13,409 bases of DNA from Gonapodya prolifera JEL478 (taxonomy: Eukaryota; Monoblepharomycota; Monoblepharidomycetes; Monoblepharidales; Gonapodyaceae): contig KQ965941.1 in assembly GCA_001574975.1 (NCBI GenBank), positions 1-13,409 of the forward strand, in the 5' to 3' direction. Below the pieces are notes generated by a model. The model saw only the letters and a list, made by a program, of their open reading frames with translations. It had not been told where the DNA came from and searched no databases. This document shows, in pieces, positions 8,449 through 13,409 of the stretch. Numbering within the stretch: position 1 is the first letter of the stretch; each line of letters starts with the position of its first letter. The position numbers and the translations under genes were made by a program.

Positions 8449-8937
8449 GATTGAGATTTGACAAGATGGAAGGACAATTTCATTGTAGTATGATATAAGA
8501 GCTTGTTCAAAGATAAACGTGGTTCCATACATGAAAGCAAATGGTCTCAAAGATAATATATGTTTTATTGCTGTCACTGGATCCATGTTGTGATACTTCA
8601 TGAGATACGCTGCTATCACTGTTGGTGATCTACTCATTCCTGCAAAACAATGTACCAGAACTCCAGGTAGGTTACATTTGATGAGCTCCACTGCACAGGG
8701 TAGCATTTTACGCATGTCTGCATTGTAGCTCTGGTTATCAACAATGGATATTCTAAGTTGGTGCGACATTGGTCTGAAGAATGGAAGATCTGACGTGCAG
8801 TTCACAACTGCTCCAATTTTAAGCTTGTCGTTGATTTCTTGATTCTGTGCAACATTGAGATTACCCAAGTATAGCCCAGGAACAATCTCTGTGACAGTTT
8901 CCAAAAGTTGTTCAGCCTCATCAACAAGAGTGGCCAT
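8443..8937 (-). CDS. Dual-specificity protein phosphatase, 164 aa
   Basis: One intronless frame from ATG at 8937 to TAA. It is a stand-alone DUSP catalytic domain: IVPGLYLGNLNVAQN (about 18-32) is the typical first strand and turn, VVNCTSD (44-50) follows, Asp67 in SIVDNQ is the likely general acid, and HCFAGMSRSP (96-105) is the HCX5R signature with catalytic Cys97, Arg103 and Ser104. The C-terminal helices (AYLMKYHNMDPVTAIKHI) are also canonical. The enzyme should remove phosphate from Tyr and Ser/Thr in proteins. Length equals the minimal family core, with no targeting or regulatory domain. Such small DUSPs occur in eukaryotes and in many large DNA viruses, where they act on host signalling or virion proteins. 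It is divergently arranged with the gene at 9074 across 136 bp, sharing an AT-rich spacer. The domain call is firm; viral origin is inferred from context. Confidence 0.93.
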   Translation of the reverse strand: MATLVDEAEQLLETVTEIVPGLYLGNLNVAQNQEINDKLKIGAVVNCTSDLPFFRPMSHQLRISIVDNQSYNADMRKMLPCAVELIKCNLPGVLVHCFAGMSRSPTVIAAYLMKYHNMDPVTAIKHILSLRPFAFMYGTTFIFEQALISYYNEIVLPSCQISIT

Positions 8938-9073
8938 TTTATCTTCTTCATCTCCACAAAATAATTCTATTCTGACAACGTACTAACCCGTATGATTTGA
9001 CGAATGTATCAAGTTCCCTTTTGTTTGTATTGTTTTTTTTTTATTTTCTGATGCAATATTTATTACAACAAAA
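8938..9073. promoter_or_regulatory. AT-rich bidirectional spacer
   Basis: 136 bp separate the divergent ATGs at 8937 and 9074. It contains a run of ten T at 9033-9042 and an AATATTTATTA element about 10-20 bp before the plus-strand ATG. The composition and shortness resemble early/late promoter spacers of large DNA viruses, but no specific consensus can be claimed. Confidence 0.35.
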
Positions 9074-9712
9074 ATGAATGCCATGGAAAAAGCCCGTGTC
9101 TTGGAATTGAAAGGAATATTTGAACAAGAAAATTTGAAATACGAAGATCATACTGAGGTTTGCAAAGACTATGTAAAAAATGGTCTTGGCGATCCATATT
9201 ATCTGCTTGTAGGAGTCAAGGAACTAATTGCTAAACGTGACGAGAGAAACTGGAAGCGCAATCGAATATTAATGAAACTGAAAAATAGAGGTATAGCTCA
9301 TCTCATATCAGATGACGATGTCCGACAATATCTGAATGGCGCAAAGTCTTTCCAGTCCCCCGAAGTCTTGGTCGATGTAATCGCCAGAAAGGAAGCCAGG
9401 CGCTTGCGTTTAAAACATGCTTTGGCAAAGGTTGGTTGTTTCATTGATCATGCTTTTAACCTCTCGAATGCATATATACAGGGTGATCTCAAAGTTGATA
9501 TAAATATCCTGGTGAAAAACATCTGCTTGGTGAGATGGAGTAGAGATTACACTGCAGTTGGATTCGAAACACAGAAAAGAGAGAATCCTAGACATCCCAA
9601 CGAGTATGCATTTCCTTTATGGTGGGGAGAATTTCCTGTGAAAACCTGGCCTTGGATGTATTGGCTTTACGCCTCAAAAATACAGAAATGGTGGCGAAAT
9701 TGCAGAAAGTGA
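9074..9712 (+). CDS. 212-aa protein with C-terminal IQ-like motif, unknown family
   Basis: An intronless frame from ATG at 9074 to TGA. Two further ATGs follow within the first dozen bases or so, so the exact start may be Met1 or Met4. The first half is strongly charged and helical (ELKGIFEQENLKYEDH, KRDERNWKRNRILMK, IARKEARRLRLKHALAK). The last 50 residues are aromatic-rich (FPLWWGEFPVKTWPWMYW) and end in ASKIQKWWRNCRK, a truncated IQ-like calmodulin-binding pattern. Short KIQ-x-WWR-type C-terminal motifs are common in giant-virus proteins of unknown function, as I recall; this is family flavour, not proof. It is followed after 77 bp by the glucanase gene in the same direction. No signal peptide. 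Function unknown. Confidence 0.8.
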   Translation: MNAMEKARVLELKGIFEQENLKYEDHTEVCKDYVKNGLGDPYYLLVGVKELIAKRDERNWKRNRILMKLKNRGIAHLISDDDVRQYLNGAKSFQSPEVLVDVIARKEARRLRLKHALAKVGCFIDHAFNLSNAYIQGDLKVDINILVKNICLVRWSRDYTAVGFETQKRENPRHPNEYAFPLWWGEFPVKTWPWMYWLYASKIQKWWRNCRK

Positions 9713-9789
9713 ACGCCAAATTGTCCTATGGATAAGATATTCAATCATCTCAAGTTTATTTATATGGTTGAAAATTCAAGAAAAATACC
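9713..9789 (+). promoter_or_regulatory. Short AT-rich spacer with TATA-like element before the glucanase gene
   Basis: The 77-bp gap contains TTTATTTATATGG (about 9756-9768) some 22 bp before the ATG at 9790. The very short distance fits compact viral-style gene packing rather than the longer leaders of the left-hand genes. No transcription start can be fixed from sequence. Confidence 0.35.
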
Positions 9790-10387
9790 ATGTCAAATCA
9801 ATTCAAGCCAATTCAAGAATACGGTGACTTTTATGTTTTTTCTCAGAGCTTAGCTCAGAACCTGTACGATATCTCAAACACAAATGCTTGGTCAATCGAC
9901 GAAGGTATTGCTTGGGTTAAGACGGTAAAAAATGCAATCGGGTTTGTGGCTCAAGTCCAGTCAAACGGTTCCTACAATTTTTACGCAAAATCAAAAGTGT
10001 CATTGACCTCGGGAACAATTATCTCTGGCGAAACATCCTATGTTCTGAAATCTTTTATCTACCCTTCTGGTAGATTTACTCCAATTCGATCAAACAATAT
10101 TTGGAATGTTTTTCTGGAGAGCTTGGCTGTAGACAAGTTCGATACTCTACAAGGTTCGGCTGCCAGTCTAGACGCTGCAAAAACGTGGGCTCAAAGTAAA
10201 AACTTGGTCGCATTCGTTTCCCAATCTGTCGCAGGTGGTAAGTATAACCTCTACGGCAAATCTGCTGTATCCCTGTCCATTTCGGATCCATCTAACAAAC
10301 TAAAGAAAGACGAGGAAACATTCGTTTTGAAGTCTTACATTCCTTCTACCGACTCTGGCTCTGGCTCTGGCTCTGGCTCTGGATCTG

Positions 10388-10460
<73 letters not shown>

Positions 10461-11160
10461 CTCTGTACCACAAACGCTTGATGGCAAGAAGCTTGTTTGG
10501 CACGATGAATTCGATGGCTCATCTCTGGACCCAACCAAGTGGATGGTGTATGAGGGACCAGTTTATAATAACGAACAGCAAGTGTATACTAAGACTGGCA
10601 ACTTCTTTGTTAAAGATGGGTGGCTCAATTTGGTGGCGAAAGCGGATCTCACATCTGCGAAAGTTCAAACGCAAGGGCTGTTCACTTTCCAGCAAGGTGG
10701 GACCGTGGTGGGACGTTTCAAGTTTTCAGGTAAGACTCGAGGCACTTGGCCAGCATTTTGGACTTTGAGCAACAATAGCTGGAAAACGGGAAAACCTGAT
10801 GCTGGTGAAATTGATGTTCTGGAGTACTCTCCGAACACATGGGGACAAGACAACATCCAAACTGCAACTCAAACCAATCGGGACTATTACGCTACGAGCA
10901 CGTTTAAAAATGCAGTGGTACCTCTGGACGTTACCACTCCGTTCGAAGCGAAAATGACTTGGGATTCCTCGGCTATCAAGGTGTATTTTAACAACAATCT
11001 AGCATTCACATACCCTAACGGAGGCAGTTTCGACTCGTATCCAAGTGGCGATATGTATTTGATCTTGAATGTGGCGCTTGGGGGGAATGTGGGCAAGACG
11101 ATTGATTACTCGGGTCTGCCGTTTACCATGATGTGTGATTATGTTCGTGTATATCAATAA
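9790..11160 (+). CDS. GH16 family beta-glucanase with two N-terminal repeats and S(GS)18 linker
   Basis: Intronless, 456 aa. Residues 1-94 and 95-188 are two copies of one roughly 90-residue module (shared pattern: W/A-x-A-IGFV or LVAFV, then S-x-YN-x-Y-x-KS-x-VSL, then [10 protein letters not shown] or ETFVLKSYI). Residues 189-225 are an uninterrupted Ser-Gly linker. Residues 226-456 are a GH16 jelly-roll domain: [17 protein letters not shown] at the start, GTWPAFW before the active site, and GEIDVLEY with catalytic Glu340, Asp342 and Glu345 (ExDxxE with the one-residue insert typical of laminarinase-type members), ending in CDYVRVYQ. Expected reaction is endo-hydrolysis of beta-1,3 (or mixed 1,3/1,4) glucans such as laminarin or cell-wall glucan. 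The N-terminus ([13 protein letters not shown]) is not a signal peptide, unusual for GH16, so the protein would be made in the cytoplasm. Packaging into a virion or release at lysis would fit a viral gene. The N-terminal modules could bind carbohydrate; that is a guess. Confidence 0.92.
10354..10464 (+). repeat. Hexanucleotide (TCTGGC)n microsatellite coding the Ser-Gly linker
   Basis: An almost perfect 6-bp repeat of TCT GGC codons gives 19 Ser and 18 Gly. A single GGA codon near the start (10381-10383) interrupts it. Codon uniformity points to slippage expansion rather than selection on each codon. All three minus-strand frames stay open through it and generate artefact proteins of repeated dipeptides. 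Confidence 0.95.
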
Positions 11161-11272
11161 GTAAATATGAAACAACACAACAGGATTGCCCTTGAAATTG
11201 TTTGTTTGTTCTGTTTGTTTGTGTTATCAACATAAAAGCTGAATGGTTTTCCTCATTTCATAGTAAAGTCAT

Positions 11273-12847
11273 ATGTCATCATCCACCTCGTCAAAAGCTT
11301 GCTTCCGGTGCGGAATGAACGACCATCGTGATTCCAGGAGCAAAAGGTGCCGATTTTTTGGAATGAAACTAAAGGATTCAAGACTATGTGTTTATGACGA
11401 TTGTGAATTTTCTGCTTCATATGGTGTCCTAGGAACTAGAGCTTCCCACTGTTCGAAACATCGCGATGAGAATATGGTTGATCTTGTTAGTACAAGATGT
11501 TCCAAGACTGGTTGTAAAAAATATCCGGTTTTCGGATTCCCAGGACAGAGACGTACTCACTGTGCGGAGCATCGCAAAGAAACTATGACAAATGTTGTCA
11601 GTGCAAGATGTTCCGAAGATGAGTGTGGAAAACAGCCGATTTTCGCTATACCAGGTGAAAGACCTTCCCATTGTGCAAAACATCGTGGAGAAAGTATGAT
11701 TGATGTTGTCAGTGCAAAATGTTCCGAAGATGGCTGTGATATCAAACCATCTTTTGCACTTTCCGGCGAAAGACCTTCCCATTGTGCAAAACATCGGGGA
11801 GAAAGTATGATTGATGTTGTGAGTGCAAGATGTTTGGAAGATGGTTGTGAAACTTTGGCTACCTACGGGTTCCCAGGAGGTCGTCGAACATATTGTGCAA
11901 AACATCGCGGTGAAAATATGATTTCTGTTGCCAGTGCAATGTGTTCCGAGACTGATTGCAACAAATATGCGGTCTACGGGTTATCGGGGGGACGGCGCAC
12001 ACATTGTGTAAAACATCGTGGTGAAAATATGATTTCTAGTACTCATGTGAAATGTTCCGAAGATGGTTGTGAAACCCGAGCAAGTTATGCGGTTCACGGT
12101 GGACGACCTTCTCACTGTGCAAAACACCGGGAAGAGAGTATGGTTAACGTTGTCGACTCAATGTGTTCCGAGGATGGCTGTGGAATCAGAGCAAGTTTTG
12201 GGTTCCAGAACGAACGAGCAACAAGATGTTCCAAACATAAAACAGACATTATGGTGAATGTCGTGAGTCCAAAATGCCAATGTGGAGAACGAGCGAACTA
12301 TGCTGGTTACTGCAGACAATGTTATGAAAAGATTGAGCCTGGGAGATTTAAACGAAGGCTCGCTCGCCAAACCCAGGTATATCAGTATCTTGATAAAACC
12401 CCACCAAACAACCTCGACAGAATGCGTTGGGAACACAGAATCACGAACGAATGTCAAACGCTGGAGACTTATCGAAGAGTGGATATAACGCTAATGGTCG
12501 AAGACTCCGACGTAGATTATATACTACTCGAGGTGGATGAAGCAGACGGCCATGATTACGATGATATATCTTGTGATGTCCGACGTATGTTGGAAATCGT
12601 GCAATATTTCTGGGCTCGAGGTGAAAGGATTCGCAAAATAGTTCGTTTTCGGGTGCTTCGAGGTGACAAGGTGGACAAATCGAGACTTGAAAAACTCCGT
12701 GAAAACTTGAACAGGGAGCTGATGGATGAAACAGTTACGGAATTGGCTTTTGTTGGTTACAAAACGGAACGAGCAATGCAGATCGGAGAGGAATTCAAAA
12801 AAGCGTTTGATGGATTAGACGCAAACATTTCTGTTACTATCAATTAG
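11273..12847 (+). CDS. EsV-1-7 repeat protein fused to a PD-(D/E)XK-like nuclease domain
   Basis: Intronless, 524 aa. An N-terminal zinc-knuckle-like motif has Cys10, Cys13, His18 and Cys26. Residues 39-334 are eight 37-residue repeats in strict register with pattern C-x4-C-x15-C-x2-H-x12, matching the EsV-1-7 cysteine-rich motif known from the Ectocarpus virus EsV-1, brown algae and other algae (classically x16). CQCGE...YCRQC at 335-350 looks like a ninth, degenerate zinc element. The C-terminal 140 residues carry RRVDITL (Asp404), ILLEVDEADGH (Glu420, Asp422, His427) and CDVRRM, the arrangement of a PD-(D/E)XK-type nuclease core with E-x-D in place of E-x-K. DNA binding through the zinc repeats and cleavage by the C-terminal domain is the natural guess. 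Regulation as in the algal IMM protein is an alternative. Repeats 3 and 4 share long, nearly identical DNA, showing recent repeat duplication. Confidence 0.85.
   Translation: MSSSTSSKACFRCGMNDHRDSRSKRCRFFGMKLKDSRLCVYDDCEFSASYGVLGTRASHCSKHRDENMVDLVSTRCSKTGCKKYPVFGFPGQRRTHCAEHRKETMTNVVSARCSEDECGKQPIFAIPGERPSHCAKHRGESMIDVVSAKCSEDGCDIKPSFALSGERPSHCAKHRGESMIDVVSARCLEDGCETLATYGFPGGRRTYCAKHRGENMISVASAMCSETDCNKYAVYGLSGGRRTHCVKHRGENMISSTHVKCSEDGCETRASYAVHGGRPSHCAKHREESMVNVVDSMCSEDGCGIRASFGFQNERATRCSKHKTDIMVNVVSPKCQCGERANYAGYCRQCYEKIEPGRFKRRLARQTQVYQYLDKTPPNNLDRMRWEHRITNECQTLETYRRVDITLMVEDSDVDYILLEVDEADGHDYDDISCDVRRMLEIVQYFWARGERIRKIVRFRVLRGDKVDKSRLEKLRENLNRELMDETVTELAFVGYKTERAMQIGEEFKKAFDGLDANISVTIN
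11387..12274 (+). repeat. Eight tandem 111-bp coding repeats (EsV-1-7 array)
   Basis: The DNA period is 111 bp without a single indel across eight units. The most similar neighbours are units 3 and 4 (around 11609-11830), which share long stretches such as CCTTCCCATTGTGCAAAACA. Outer units are more diverged, suggesting growth from the middle by unequal exchange. Confidence 0.9.
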
Positions 12848-13003
12848 TGTACATAGGAATTTACGTAAAATCAAATCTCAACTTTGTATCAACCCACTCC
12901 CAGACCTAACTTCCACAGCTGGAGCATAGGTTGAGGCACGAAAAATGGCGTTACAAAACGGAATGCAGTTGATGCAGCGATAAAGCGGTGATCCAGTGTC
13001 TGG
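12848..13003. other. Spacer at the right edge of the AT-rich block
   Basis: No coding frame fitting the neighbours was found. Composition shifts from AT-rich to GC-richer at about 12890. It lies between the tail of the plus-strand nuclease gene and the tail of the minus-strand zinc-knuckle gene. Confidence 0.4.
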
Positions 13004-13409
13004 TCAACCCCTCGGACAGTCCTTGCGCCAGTGATCCTTACTTCCACATGTAAAACATTCCTGAGGGGGAGGCTCCCTGGTGTCAAATACGTTGCCCTTA
13101 TTTTTAGATCGATATTCGATGCCGTCGGTGCTGAACCCAGGACCCACAACCTGGGGCGATCCGTCAATTGCCGATTTACGGAACGTCGAGTGGGAGACGT
13201 TCATTTGGTTGAAGGCGCTAATTATGTTGCCGAAAGATTCATGCTTGGATACACCCTGACGGACTGACGTCTTGAAGGAGTCCCGGGACGCGGTGTCAAT
13301 TGAGGGGAACTGTTACACAACAGATTTCTGCACTCACCGTACCAGCTGCCGCGACCGTCGCTGACGCAGTCAATGATACCCTCCTTCCATATGATGAGCT
13401 CATTCTTGG
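13004..13409 (-). CDS. CCHC zinc-knuckle protein, C-terminal part, runs off the right edge
   Basis: The frame ends with TGA at 13006-13004 just after CFTCGSKDHWRKDCPRG, a perfect CX2CX4HX4C zinc knuckle, which binds single-stranded nucleic acid. Upstream the frame is open to about 13309. A donor GTGAGTG at 13337 can be joined in two ways: to CAG ending at 13264 (74-nt intron, phase 1, giving an upstream exon reading KNELIIWKEGIIDC) or to CAG ending at 13256 or 13310 in phase 0 (upstream exon with an ATG at 13403). The first gives the more protein-like exon, and then the gene continues beyond the window. A single C-terminal knuckle preceded by a hydrophilic Ser/Asn/Lys-rich stretch fits a retrotransposon Gag end or a host RNA-binding protein; no protease or reverse transcriptase frame follows, which argues against an intact element. 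Confidence 0.6.

Noticed and set aside
10300-10538. Three minus-strand frames of Arg-Ala, Glu-Pro or Gln-Ser repeats
   Set aside because: They are the antisense of the TCTGGC hexamer, which lacks stops in every frame; the sense frame is the GH16 linker.
11429-11905. Antisense frame rich in Cys, Thr and Ser opposite the EsV-1-7 array
   Set aside because: A shadow of the in-register 111-bp repeats; the plus strand carries the coherent zinc motifs.
12889-13167. Minus-strand 92-codon frame beside the zinc-knuckle gene
   Set aside because: Overlaps the zinc-knuckle frame, which has a clear motif; this one has none.

Overview
The window looks like nuclear DNA of a eukaryote with very short spliceosomal introns (about 39-63 nt, GTRNGT-type donors), most likely a fungus or fungus-like microbe. 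The evidence is compact split genes, a fungal-style F-box (LPVEILHHIFSYL) and an acidic protein with a weak resemblance to the centromeric chaperone Scm3. This host call is an inference. Several genes only become visible after splicing or lie off the window edge, so a plain ORF scan misses them.

Left part (1-6066), GC-richer by eye, all genes on the minus strand. In minus order: a long F-box protein of about 505 aa (6066-4509); its diverged paralogue (4305-2692), which has the same intron position and architecture but an in-frame TAG exactly where the paralogue has Trp; a small split gene of 87 aa (2595-2293); a two-exon, 314-aa coiled-coil protein (1997-996); a heptamer tandem array made of GATA-type sites (893-976); and a very acidic protein running off the left edge (659-1).

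Middle part (about 6256-8301), plus strand. A multi-exon gene of unknown family, whose introns are all in phase 2. By-eye composition shifts to more AT-rich at about 6500, inside the 5' end of this gene.

Right part (8443-12847), AT-richer. Four intronless, tightly packed genes on both strands: a dual-specificity phosphatase, a protein ending in an IQ-like KIQKWWR motif, an internally repeated beta-glucanase-type GH16 protein with an S(GS)18 linker and no signal peptide, and a protein with eight EsV-1-7 cysteine repeats fused to a PD-(D/E)XK-like nuclease domain. Intronless packing plus EsV-1-7 repeats, an IQ-like tail and a DUSP is the flavour of large nucleocytoplasmic DNA viruses. The best single reading is a giant-virus-derived segment, or a cluster of virus-acquired genes, embedded in a eukaryotic chromosome. 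Composition returns to the left-hand type after about 12890, where a CCHC zinc-knuckle protein lies on the minus strand and runs off the right edge.

No tRNA, rRNA, CRISPR or complete transposon was recognised. All family assignments come from motifs read by eye. No database search was run.
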